This document shows positions 22,497 through 34,276 of a stretch of DNA of 64,000 nucleotides, piece after piece; position 1 is the stretch's first letter; each line of letters opens with the position of its first letter. The notes beneath the pieces were generated by a model that worked only from the letters and a program-made list of their open reading frames with translations, was not told the DNA's origin and searched no databases. This DNA comes from Agaricus subrufescens (Eukaryota > Basidiomycota > Agaricomycetes > Agaricales > Agaricaceae): contig CM057063.1 in the NCBI GenBank assembly GCA_029945375.1, forward strand, positions 558,001 to 622,000, written 5' to 3'. Made by a program: the position numbers and the translations under genes.

Positions 22497-25400
22497 TTAA
22501 TCGACAGATCTCGGAGCACCAGAATGACCAAACCGGTATGTCCACTCCGACAAACCATCATCTGGATCGACAAATGACCACTCTACGTAACACAATTCTG
22601 TCGCGTCAACAAAAACAGTAGCAAGTGTGTCCGGGTTGTTGATCAACTGTCTCGCCAGACGTTGCGAACAGTGGAAACATCTGGAGAACGTAGGAGAATT
22701 GTCGAGAAGGCGGTGAGAATCTTTGATTGCTCTGATATTGAACCGGGGAATGTCAGCTTGTGGTACCCTATCCTTTGACCTTGAAAACCGATGTCCCAGG
22801 CATTGCCGATCTTGCAAATCATCCTCATCCATCCGCGTAAATGGGTTGTGCTACATGCAATAAGCTCCAGTGAATTTGATACTTCATGATATAAAACAAC
22901 CCACTGTACAATCTTGGCTCCATAGGTTGTCGTCCATTCCAACAGGGCATGTGAGTTGGATTTCGACGTCTGTACAGATTGCAGCATAATCTAATGACCA
23001 GGCTGGGACTTGTTCCAACCTTCCAAGGTCCGTTAATTGGTTTCGAAACCCGTCCTGACGAGCAACTTCAGTATCATAGATAGGGCAGTGTTCAGGGATA
23101 CTTACAAACACAAAGTCAAACAGAGACTTAATCGGAAATGCAGAGTTGAGTGTGGTGAAACGGGTCGTCAAATGATTAAAGTAACACATCTTCCAGAAGA
23201 ACATGCTCCTGGGATGAAAATTAGAGCATATCTCTCTCATCGCCATAGCGTACAATTGGCGCCTCAGTCCATGATCAGTCATTGAAAAACGCTTATCTCT
23301 AGGCCAAGATAGCGAGATGTCGTTGCGAATACTTGCGCTAGCTCTTAAATCACCAAAGGCCCCACACTTGATACTTTTGCTAAGGCCCATGTGATAGAAG
23401 CTAGCAGGGACCTGCTCGACAATTCGCGAAGAATACTCAGCTCTGAGCATCTCAAAATCACCTGGACCGCTGCAAAACTCTGATCGTAGTGGATCAAACA
23501 GGAAATCCTGGAAGGATTTGTGATAAAACGTCAACTCCCGATAGTCAGCTTTGTCCGGCGCCGGGACCTTCACGACGGCATGTAGATGACGAAGGGCAGC
23601 ATAAGCCGCATCTTCTGTCAACCCGAGTACATTACATTCCATTCGAAAGTCGTACTGAGGCGTAATTTTGAAATTCGAGCGAAGAAGTAATATCTTCTTA
23701 GCGTTGATAACGCTACTATGTGGGATCTTTGAGATGATTCTGGTATACAAAGCGTCGAGCAAAGCCAAGGGGTTATTCTTTCCCGAGGACTCATCATTGA
23801 GGCCTTTGTCTATGGCTGTCAGAACATCACCGAGCCGAGACATCGGGTCCCCGAAGTAAGGATCGTTGATGTATCGGACCACTGTCGAAGCATATGCAAA
23901 TAGCCCGCCCGCAGCTGTAGCGATTTTCGTGAATTCAAGCTCCGAGGGCCACTCCCGTCTGTGGCTGAGTGTAGGATATGCGAGCTTGATCTTCTTCAGC
24001 TCATCGCGAAGGTAACATTGGACATCTACACATGCGTCATCTGAGTCTATGGCCATTTCCTCCTTTGTATAAGCGGGTAGGACATCGGGTTTCTCAAAAA
24101 AGGATGTGATGTGAGCCTCTGGACGGCTGGCAATAAACCATACAACGGGAGAGGTAGGGCACGAGATGCAGAATCGTGAGATCAACTCAAGGAGCTGCTC
24201 TTGTACAAGAGGATTATCGCACTCGTCAAGTCCATCAATGATAATGATGAATCGACGTGACTGATCAAACACCTGCCGGTGGATGAATGGGTCCGCAATG
24301 AATTTCTGAAATTGGACCGATAGTGCTTTGCGAAGCAGAGATGGATCTCCACTAATCTCGTTCTGAATGAATTGCCGGTAAACTTTGTACTTGGCTGCAA
24401 GCTGATAAGCGATTGTCGTGAAAGTTTTGGTCCCGTCATCACGCCCATTGACGGAAAGGAAGACCGATGCATCGGCAGGTGTTTCCTCAGCGACCATTTG
24501 CATTACTGCCGACTTTCCTACTCCAGCGCAGCCGACAACCCAGCGCATTTTCTCCTTGCCATCGCACCCATCAATGAAGGCCTTGCATCTTCCTAAGATT
24601 GCGAGTCGGGTTCCCGGGTGACATCGTGGTGGAGGGTCACGGGCGGAGGAATCGTGCTCTGCCCCAATGATAGTATGCAGTAGAAAGTCCTTCATGACTA
24701 TCAATGATAACGGTAAGTGGAGGTATAAAATTATACAGCGCGGATAGCCTACAATTGTCTGAGGTGGTGCTGTTGTCGATAAGCGTACTATCCGAGATGA
24801 CCAAATCGTGAGATCCACTGAACATGCCTTGATTCTGGTGTTGAGGTTGGTGCGATTGCTGGTATAGACTTGTTAGGAGTGTCTCCGCTCTGAAAAAATC
24901 AACTTACTTCTGGCATACCCTTATTTTTCCAGAGCGACTGTTGATGAACTTGATCGATTGAGTACTCCGGTTGAGTAATAGTGACGGAAGATTGCGGGAG
25001 ACCATGAATCTGAGAACCCGGCAATGCATGCACGGGGTAGAATATTGGGCGGTCTGGGTGTGTAGTGGGAGGAGGAGGAGGATAGAGGCAGGGAGGAAAT
25101 GGGGACGGGGCGAAATGTGGAGGTTGTTGGAAATACGGACTAATCATAGCTGGAGCTGGAAGATAAGGATTTAGATGCAAATGGCGCTCTACGTGAGGCA
25201 TGATTTGTTCAGCGAACGGGTAGTCCTGACGCGTCAAATGTTCTGGTTGATGGGCCAATGTGGCATTGATTGGCGGATGAAGCAGGAATGGTTGAGTAGT
25301 AGGATGAGCGGATCGATGGTGGGTGTATGGAGGTGACGGATTGTCGCCTGGAGGGGAAACCATCGCCGCATTAGGGGGGTATATTGTTGGGTGATGATTG

Positions 25401-25519
25401 ACGAGCGCCGGGGGTGGTGGTGTAGCATGATGACTAGGCATGGGAGGGTGATGACCAGGCATGAGAGGATGACGACCAGACCTGGGATGGGAATACTGCG
25501 GGGTGGAGGAGAGCGGCAT
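22497..25519 (-). CDS. NACHT NLR-type STAND protein, copy 4 (type B; premature stop near C-terminus)
   Basis: Exons 25519-24908, 24834-24753, 24697-22855 and 22779-22497 would give about 939 aa. However, a TGA at 22884-22886 replaces the Trp codon that copies 1-3 carry or nearly match in the CFMSW-type segment. The predicted product stops there, losing the last exon and its CFHCSQR region. The start at 25519 (MPLSSTPQYSHPRSGRH) is chosen to match copy 2; an upstream in-frame ATG exists at 25582. Walker A GCAGVGKSAVMQ and Walker B IIIIDGLDECDN are intact. It lies head to head with intact gene X. Confidence 0.78.
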
Positions 25520-25839
25520 ATCTGAGCAAGCAAAGGTAATTGAGCTGTCTCTTTTGAGGCCTGGCCCCGGTCGCACAGCCATTTGATGCCTGGCCGAGTA
25601 GGCCTGGTGCTGCTCGCAAACACAGTTGTGGCCTCTCCAACACGAGAAGAAAAAAGGCCGGCCCCAGAGCTGAGGACCGTTGGAGGGCTATGCGACTCTC
25701 CAGGCTCGACATCGCGCCTGTAGCACCGGCTATACCCAACTTTCGGTCAGAGGTGGCGATGAGCTTTGGCCGTCGCCTGTGGTGACTGGTCGTTGATGTG
25801 ATGAAGAGGCACGTGACCCCGTCGCGTATGTTGTGATCG
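25520..25839. promoter_or_regulatory. Divergent spacer between NLR4 and gene X
   Basis: A spacer of about 320 bp between divergent start regions. It includes GGCACGTGACC near 25808, a CACGTG-type palindrome also conserved in the NLR2 spacer. It probably contains both promoters. No clear TATA box was identified. Confidence 0.45.
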
Positions 25840-28258
25840 GTGGATTGTCAATTGATGGAACGATTGCTGGCGCGTCTCGTTCTCAATCTCAGCTCACGTT
25901 GCACCCATCGACCTATCCACACGCAGCTCAAAGTAAGTGGATCCGCCATTTCTACACTGATATTCCATATGACTTACAATAGATCTAGATATGGGTCCCA
26001 GACCACGCGACGAATGGGGACACATGGTCTTTCATTCCTTCACGCGTCCCGGAGACAGTGCGTCGTACTGCTCATCCCAAAACAAACGTCCCTCGACGTT
26101 TTCTCAGAACAAATACAAGCCTCTGACGCTCTATTAATTGCCGAACTTGCCGACTCAAACTATCAGCTTCCTGGCACTAGCCATGATCCCCCTCGCCTTT
26201 CACCAGATCCACCCGGAAAGTTTGAAAAACTCGCCATCAGCACTCCTAACGCAGACTATCTCCCTCACATGAACCTTGGCTCTCAAGTCGTTGCCATGTG
26301 TATTGATGGACGATGGGGTGCCGAAGATTGGGGTCAATGGCCTCAGTGGTACTTCATTGGCCACGATCATTATGCCTACATACTACGAAAACCGGATGCT
26401 TCCGCCTTGCCAAACCATCCTCTCCGCCGGTGCTGGTGGGATATATCCGAATTTGACTTTCGACGTGATCAAGGTCTCGAGTTCGGGTTATTGTCACCCG
26501 ACATCGCGGCAGAATTCCACACCATCCAGGAAACTCTCATGAATGAAGTCAGGTCTTGTGTATGTTCAAATGGGGCCGACTACCAAAAACTGGCAGAATG
26601 CTCTGCAAAAATGCGTCACTGTATATCAACACTTCGTTTCACACCTCTCCCTTACAACAGTATCACTCTTACCGTCGCCTCGGCTCAAAGGCATTGCCTA
26701 GAAACCCGCGCAATGCTTGACAAAATCGCGATGTCAAAAAACACACTCTTCCCATCCACTTACCTTCCAGCCGACAACGCTCGTCTCGGATGCGTAACCG
26801 ATCGTATCACTCTCGTTCACGAAATGTATGAGAAAGGAATCCCGGTCTGGTATGTCCGTCCTTCGTCACAGGTGCCGCTGAATACGAACATCGTACAACA
26901 AGCCCCGGTAATTCGACCTTCTCGAGTCGGGATCCAAACAAAGCGGTGGCCAAATGCGCCCATCTTCTACCAAGGTCCCATTTCTCGTGAAATGTACGCT
27001 GGAATCGAGAGCTGGAAGCCTGGTAATCTTCAGCTCCACCTTCTTGGCCGAAGTTCTGTACTTGATTCGGCCACCTTGACTTTGACGGACGACCACGGTC
27101 CTAACCAGAAACACGCCGCCCCCAATTCAACAAGAAAACGCGTTGAACCTTGTGAGTCATCCTTTTACTGTGTCAACCTCTCACCTAAAACCCGATTTGC
27201 ATTGATATGCAGACTCCAAAGCTAGAGCCGCCGCCAAAGTGGCAGAGAAAAAACCGATCACCACTGCGATCAATTTTGATCTCTTCAAAGTCATTGATAT
27301 ACCCTACCAAACCCATCCCTTCGAATCATGGCAGAAAGCACTCACAGACGTCAAACCACATCCCCATCGTATCATTCAACACCCAGACACCGCTCTTTTC
27401 CGTGGTTACGCATTCCCACCTCCTCGCCTATTCTGTTCAGAAGACATCAGAAAAAACGAAGAATACATGCTTAGCTGGTTAGTCATACGTTCCGTTTGGA
27501 TGGGAACTCTAGGCGAATCATCCGATACTCCCTTACCAAATCCTCAACAATGGCGTACATATTTACGCGGGATCGCTCTGGACTTGGAATTACTTCGAAC
27601 TGATCAACGCAAAATGCCTGAGTTGCCTCCCCCTCCTTCCTCAACACGAGCAGTCACATCCCATGCAGCGCGTCGAAGAGCCAAAGACAAAGAAGCTCTG
27701 AAAAACATCTTCAAAATTTACGTTCCAAGTCAAAAAGCTCTTCATTGGATTTCGTGGAATAAGCGTATCGTATGGACTCCCAATCAACTCGATCTTCGCC
27801 CTATAGATCGACAACTTATCGTTTGGGATGTCGAGGACCATAATTTCCGCGTGGAACTTACCACCCTAGATCACCTTATCATGGCCACCATGTGGAGTGA
27901 ACACGAAGGCCGTATTATTCGTGACCGAAAACTAAACGCTTTATGGCCACAAGGCGTAACACTATCACTCGAAATTCCAGACGAATCATCCTGCGGAATC
28001 GCCGCGAAAGATTGGGTGAAACGATGCCCCTACGTCGAAGCTTTCCGTGACATTATCATGGACTGGCCAGGACATATTCCTGAAAGGTTACAAAGGCTTT
28101 CAATTCGTCGGGGAGAGGCGCAAGTGGGAGTTGAGACGGTGTGGGATGAAAGTGCGATGGAGAAGGTTGAATCGTTGGCTGCGTTGCATTATTGTCAGAC
28201 ATTTTTTGATTATTTTGGTAGAGCTCCGTCTGTTCCTCGCAAATTCCCATCGTTGTAG
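25840..28258 (+). CDS. Gene X: large protein of unknown function, divergent partner of NLR4
   Basis: Exon 1 is 25840-27151 and exon 2 is 27213-28258, with a 61-nt GTGAGT...GCAG intron; together about 785 aa. The first half includes WPQWYFIGHDHYAYIL, a CWWDISEFDF segment and GIPVWYVRPSS. The second half includes HRIIQHPDTALFRGYAFPPPRLF and QLIVWDVEDHNFRVELTTLDHLIMA split by ordinary residues. It has no signal peptide, TM segment or catalytic motif I can name. It resembles, from memory only, a multi-copy agaricomycete family without assigned function. The N-terminus is uncertain: an ATG at 25991 opens a different frame (MGPRPRDEWGHM) that matches the other copy but ends at a TAA after about 49 codons. 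Relics lie at 9357 and 18448. Confidence 0.7.
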
Positions 28259-28547
28259 AGGGTGATATGTGGACATATTGTGTTAATGAGCTTTATACTT
28301 TTTCATTCGTTATATCGATTGTCTGTTGTTTGTCTGTTGTAGTTGGGTTTTTTTGATGAACAAATCTACTCCGAAGTTCAAGCGGAAGTGGTTGATAGGT
28401 TTTCTTTTCATGACCTTGTTTGTGACATATACAGCTTGTGATTGTCCATTTAGCCCTCTCTTGAGAAAATATACTGCGTTCGACATCTTATCAACGCCGA
28501 TATAAGTTAAACCGCTCGTAGAGAGCGAACATCGTGACTCCTAAGGC
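28259..28547. other. Intergenic, convergent 3' ends of gene X and a membrane protein gene
   Basis: A region of about 290 bp, AT-rich, with no ORF. It presumably holds the two 3' untranslated regions. Nothing else is seen. Confidence 0.5.
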
Positions 28548-29800
28548 TCATACACTTTCACAAACACTGACCACAGGTAGAGCTTCCTCTGGGATGCTCG
28601 CCCGCCGGATATCGATCGTACCAGAGGTAGTCGTACCGGTTCCATTGGAGGCCCACCTCAACGTGCTGAGGTGATCTTGAGTCTGTCTAGTCCATGCTCG
28701 CCCCGAAAGCACTCGATAGATAAGGAGAGATTCCACCAGGATCTTTAAACAATCATGATCGGACCTCATTAGGTTGTTCGGGACGGAGAGTGTTATAAGA
28801 GTGATGCTCACGTCAACTTGAGTAGCACAATTGCTGAATAGATTTGTTGTAGGAGTGTAGTTAAGACCATAAGATATCAATGCTCCAGCGTTCCATATGG
28901 TATCCAGAGCATAGGATTCGATTAACATGGCAACAATACCGAGATATTGGTTAGCAATATCAGTTCCTGTCAAAATCAGTAACGTGAATCCTCCTGCAAA
29001 CATCTGACTAGTAGCAGCAAGTGCTCACCCATCACTTCGATATGCTTTCTTCGGATGAACACCAAACGCGCAATGATTGCCGAAGTCATAAAGACCAAGT
29101 CTGCTAGACAGATTAACGCTGCTATGATAAAGATTATTGCTCCTATTTGAGGTATTATCACCGACTCCAAGTCGTCAACCTTCCGCGTAATCACATAGTA
29201 TGAAACCCCCAACCCTGAAAAAAAAGTGGCTAAGAGTGAATATCGCTGTGAAGTACAATCTGGACATAAACCTTACCTGCACTTGCGAGATGGAAGAATA
29301 AAGATACAATAGTGAGAGGCATAACGAAGCGGGTCCCACCCCAGATTATCCAAAGACGCCATAACTGATAAGCTGCTAGGTCAATACTATAAGGCGTCAC
29401 AGGATACGCGGACCGGACTCACTAACACACTCGTAATTAAAAAAGCCTCGACTATACTGACAACACTGGCCAATCTCATGAGTATCGTAAAACTGAGTGT
29501 CGCAGGGGGCCCAACCGGAGCACCAAGTAGGTCACTGTCAATATAGACGAGTTGGGCATGACAATTGTCAATGATAATATCCAATGTTGCAAAGAACAGA
29601 AGCACTGTTTGCAATGCTAATGTACACGCTATTTGTCGTTTGATCCTGCCATTACAGTCCCAAAGTTGAGCATAAGAAAGGCGAACTGAGAGGCAATAGA
29701 GTGTGAATGTGCATGTGTAGAAGATTGCTGGGATGGTCGTCAGTGTAATGAGATCGACGGCCTCGTCCAAATGTTCTTGAGCAAGTGAGGCGTCGGCCAT
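28548..29800 (-). CDS. Multi-pass (about 7 TM) membrane protein, mushroom-type family
   Basis: The start MADASLAQEHLDEAV at 29800 precedes the first TM segment. Successive hydrophobic segments are seen near IPAIFYTCTFTLYCL, LALQTVLLFFATLDII, ..LASVVSIVEAFLITSV, RFVMPLTIVSLFFHLA, IGAIIFIIAALICLADLVF, YLGIVAMLIESYALDT and ITLITLSVP. The last segments are followed by IYRVLSGRAWTRQTQ and a cytosolic-looking tail. At least four exons are needed: about 29800-29420, 29370-29281, 29220-29031 and 28972-28548. The exon 1/2 junction is not fully resolved. The LIES..L and IYRV..GRAW signatures recur in agaricomycete GPCR-like proteins of unknown role. Its ligand is unknown. Confidence 0.65.
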
Positions 29801-31867
29801 GCGTGTTGTGTTGTAATACTTTGGGGACAATCTGATTCCGAGTTGTACTTACATCCATTCTTGTATATACAGGCAAATGAAATCTAGTTGAGATACAAGC
29901 GCAATAAGGGCTTGGCATCTTTTGTAAGAGGACCAGGCATCACCAATGACAGCAACCATCCAAAAAAGATGGTCATTTTCGTGGTCAAACATGGGAGAAA
30001 ACAATATTATTCCAGCAATGAAGATCTCAGATAAAGGCGTAGTAGAATGAGAGATCAATCGAAGATAGAAGAAGCGGTGATGATGAACAGTTGGAACGCG
30101 CCTCCGTCCTCGTGACTGTGCGGTCATGTTCACTCGAAACTGAACCCCTGTTTTCTGTTTCCTCCCCTCTTCATAATCGTTATCCGAGGTTCGGGAACAC
30201 AGGTTTCAAAGGGAAACAAGTGAGTGAACGTATGAAGTGTAGTAGCAAGAAATCATTCCGAATTTCTGATCATGCTTTATGATAAGAAGGTCCTCCATTA
30301 ATTACAAGAACACGCAAAACAGCGATCATTCAAAACTATGATGTCTCTACACTAAGATCAAAGTTGCCAATGACGACCTACGACACTAAAAATGCGACTT
30401 CGCAAATTTTCACAGAAACGGATAAAAGAAAAAACAAAGAAAGAAACTACTCTACTTGTCGCCTGCACTACAGATCTTGTGGCGTGGGCAAGGCGTGAGC
30501 ATTTCTATTCATAGTACGGATATCAACGCCGCACTCGTCATGATATCTGATGATTGAAAGTGAAGGCGGTGCTTGAAGTGACCCATGAGCAAATTAGGTT
30601 ACTTAGTTATGGCTAATTATACTTTCCTGCCTTTATTTCTGGCTTCTCGAGTGTCTGACACTTGTTTCCTGCAGTTTTGCTTTCTTGATAACCAATTTTA
30701 CTCCAATTTCTGATTAGAGGCTCTGATGACTGAAAACCCAGTACTAATTATGGTTCCAGTCAAAGCCGCTTTTCCCGAGACCGGTCCAAAAACACCTCGA
30801 GTTTCCATACGCCGAGTCAGTGGAGGACAGGTATGCTGTTCAAAGTTAGGGACTTGATCTTCTAGAACCACATTCTAATCATCCAACTCTCGAACTCTCG
30901 ACATTATATATGGCGAGGGCAATGTGACCCTCAATCAGATCCTACGATATCTTATCTTATCTTATCTCTCCATAGGGCAGCCTCCTCAACGTTCCGGACC
31001 GCTGTAATTCCCCTCCGCGGGATAAAGTATCTCATATTTCCTCTCAGAAATTGTTATCGCTTTTGCATCCAAGGAATGAGTTATACGCAAGAACAGACTC
31101 TTATGCGAAATAAGATGAAAACAAGTCCTGACTACAAAAACAAGGAAACAAATGCTGGGTTGTTCTATCTAATGTTATGAGTCCAGTTAAAAGGTTGTTG
31201 AGCAACCTAGTAAAAACACTTAGATTATAAATCGGGCATCAATATTGCATATCCTGCGTTCACTGACATCATGAAGCCCAATTTTGCCACATGAATATCT
31301 TACATAATTTGATGTACTCATGTCGAGCGATGTCTTACTGAGTGCTATATACTCCTTCGACTGCAAGGGTTTCGAGGAATCTCCAAAACATGCGTGATTG
31401 ATTGTATATAAGCGGACTATACTGTGACACTGTAAAGCGCAATATGAATGATAAAAGATATGAAAGAAAAGAGAGGACGATTTTACATGATTATAGGATG
31501 CGTCCAAGATCTACAAGTTACGCTCATATTATTTAATTATGAAGAGCAATGAGGCTCATGAAAAATGACGACGGAAACAACTCCGGGGAAAGCATGAATG
31601 AAGCAGGAGGCGAGGAATAGATAATCCTATGAGTTGTCTGTAGTATGAGAATGAAGGATTAAATTGCTTCCAATTCGGCGAGCGACAACCACGAGTACAT
31701 CGATGAGCACCGGGGACCCTTCCGAGTCGGGCCTTCGTGATTTCATGTTTAGTGACTGCCTGCGTGTATTGGTGGATAACGTATTTATGAAGGAGGGTTT
31801 GCCGAGAAAAAGAGATGTTACAACAAGGAGTGGAGCGATGGATGATTAAATGGTTGTTGATGTGCGG
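29801..31867. other. Gene-poor stretch
   Basis: About 2 kb between the membrane-protein gene and the MEX67 stop codon. Open frames are short and lack family features. A plus-strand repeat of TATCTTATCTTATC lies near 30948. I found no gene, RNA or transposon signature that I can support. Confidence 0.5.
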
Positions 31868-34179
31868 TTATAGAAATGCGTCCTTCGGGAGGTTGTCCCT
31901 TACTTGTTCGAAGTTCGCGATAGCTCTTTCCAGATCCCAAGCATTACCATGCAAGCAGTCTAGCGCAAAATTCACATTTAACCTCGTTCGCGCGCATGTC
32001 TGAAGGACCAGATTCTTCTGGTTTTCATTGGGCTAAAGGAGTACCGAAGTGAGATTACGCAAAGAGGGGCCAATGTTTGAAACTTACCAAGTTGTTCAAT
32101 GCCGCTTGTTGATCCAGTGGGAGTGACGACGCCGTGAACGCGGCTGTTTTCTGAGCAGCGTTCGATCTGTCCTCAGCCTGTACTAGCATAGGTCCTATCT
32201 TCCACACGTTGGGATTTGAGTAACCTCGAATGGTAAGTTGGTCCGATAAGATGGTTACGTCCCACCCTGCCAATTTGGCTCTAGAGTCCGATATCAGACA
32301 TACATAAACCTCATAGTATGAGAAAACTAACCTAGAACCATCAGAGGCAGGGAGTAAAATAAAAGACCGATCAAACGATCGTAGACCTTGTGTCCTCACT
32401 GATGGAGAGCAATCAATACCGTTTACATAATTCGCTCAGAAGCGCATGAATGCTCACCTTCCATAAATTCACCATGAAGTGTCACTAATAGTGCATGGCC
32501 CTGTCCGTGGGGTACCGGGAAAGCATCAACGACAAACTTCTGCATTGAACCCAATACATCATGCTTCGTCTCGGGGAGTGCAGTCTGTGCAGCAATTATA
32601 CTAGAAGGTCCGGTGTGAAGGAGTTTCACCATCTTGTCAACGTTGACTTGAAGACGGTTGAGATTTCTGGATCCTCCGCCTGCATTCTCTAACCACTGCT
32701 CCCAATTCAACCTCCTTTGATGGGGTAGGGTATTGTAGAGGTTCTCAATGCGTGCGCGAGCGGGAATAGTGGTATTGCAACAATACGAAAAGTTCGCTTG
32801 ATCATCGTAGACATCCAATAACCCGTTTCTCCGGGTGTCGAAAAACTCGAAGAACCTGAACGCGGGGGTAAATATTCATTCCAAAAACAAAAACGAAAAG
32901 AACACTTACCGGAACAAAAACGCGCTAACAAGATTGCCATCAACACCAGTAATGAATGAGGACCCCATTTCGCAGGGAAAGGTTGTCGCGCTGGGCTTTG
33001 GCACAACCGGTTGTTGCTGCCCGGGTTCCGTTTCAGTCGTAAAGCCGATCTGTGTGATGGCCTCTGAATCCAGGACTTCAAGTGCGGGGAAGCGTCGGGC
33101 CATTTCGCTGGCATAAGGTTAGCACATGATAGGAGGATAGGGACATAGAGATATCGTACCTCCGATAACGGTCCCCACGACCATTTTTATATTCCATGTC
33201 ACGGAGAGGCGTTCCAATCAATACCAACTCTCTCAGATACTTTAATTTATCTCTCTTCGCTCCAACATTGTCCAAATCCTTCCATGTTTTGAGGGCATTG
33301 CCCTGCAAAGAAAGATTGCGGAGCTTGGGTAGATATCGGTCGAGGTGGAGAAGGTGCATGCCGTTCAAATTGTTGTTCGCGAGAGACAATGTTTGAACCT
33401 GCGGATCATCAGATTCGCTCCACTAAGACGAAAGGAAGCAACCTACCTCGGGCTGAAGCTGCCCTGCCAGCTTAAAAATAACAGCTGCTGTACGAGCATC
33501 ACCACCATGACCAGGCGGAGTTAGTGAGTGTTGCTTGACGGTTTCATCATCTATCATCGACTGCGTTTTTTATGAATGAGAGGAGAACAGAGAGCGTATA
33601 GAATGAGATGCATACATCCAAATTAAGGAAGCGTGCTTCCGAATTGTATCGCGATTTGACCATCTGCCGCCACGTATCAATGTGGGCACCCTGTCTGCCT
33701 AAAACAATAGGTTCAGTGTCCTTTCTCCGCAGGCGGCCAGCGGCGGTGGGCCTTGCAGCTCCGCGTATCGCGAGGGGATCAGAGGCTGTCGCACGAGTAG
33801 CTGCAGATATGCGGGTAGCGAGCTGAGAGTCGAGGTAATCGTAAGCGTTGTTGATCATCTTGGTGAGAAAAGGGAGGGCAACGGGAATCGAGGAAGCGAT
33901 GCTGGCGCCACACCGCGCAGTGCGCCCAACATTCGGCCCAAGCCTTCCGTGTAGCCTTCCTGTTCAAAGAGAAGAATGAGTAGTGACATTTACCGAGCGT
34001 TGGTTGGATCCCGTAGCCTGCTCCTTGGCTGATTCTGTCCCGCGGATCCTTCTGCGAGACCTTTTCCTTTCTCTGTCGCCATCACGCATCTGGGTGTCGG
34101 TGTCCATGAGGCCAGCCTTGCGCAGTGCCCTCGAGACTATGGCCCGCGAGCCGGAAGCAGGGGTTGGCGTAGAAAACAT
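31868..34179 (-). CDS. MEX67: mRNA export receptor Mex67/NXF1
   Basis: The protein starts [20 protein letters not shown] at 34179. The RNA-binding/linker region follows ([18 protein letters not shown]), then leucine-rich repeats ([36 protein letters not shown]). The NTF2-like domain comes next ([46 protein letters not shown]). A C-terminal TAP-C/UBA domain ends it ([38 protein letters not shown]), stopping with TAA at 31868. Introns include one of about 60 nt at 32390-32450 and the one whose donor is GTAAGT near 32093. The exon pattern around 33860-33960 is not fully resolved. Mex67 escorts mRNPs through nuclear pores by binding FG nucleoporins. This is the parent of the fragments at 10593 and 18748. 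Confidence 0.9.
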
Positions 34180-34276
34180 GGGAGAGGGAGTGAGGGGGTG
34201 AGCAGAGAACGGGCAACTGAGTCAAAGGCGGTGTGAATTCTCGGCCTGCAGGTTCCCACGGTCAAACAGCATCAAT

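Larger units (their letters stand above)
10593..26250. repeat. Two-copy segmental duplication carrying the NLR genes
   Basis: Two blocks have the same order: MEX67 fragment, NLR 3' flank, NLR type A, NLR type B, gene X. Block 1 runs about 10593-18747 and block 2 about 18748-26250, continuing into intact gene X. Matching pieces keep the same orientation, so it is a direct tandem duplication of about 7.5-8 kb. The gene-X relic at 9357 suggests a third, older unit whose remainder has been overwritten by the chromovirus. Confidence 0.85.

Noticed and set aside
30940..30970. TATCTTATCTTATC repeat considered as a microsatellite or GATA-factor cluster
   Set aside because: Only about three units. 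It could be GATA sites on the reverse strand, but no adjacent gene start supports a regulatory call.
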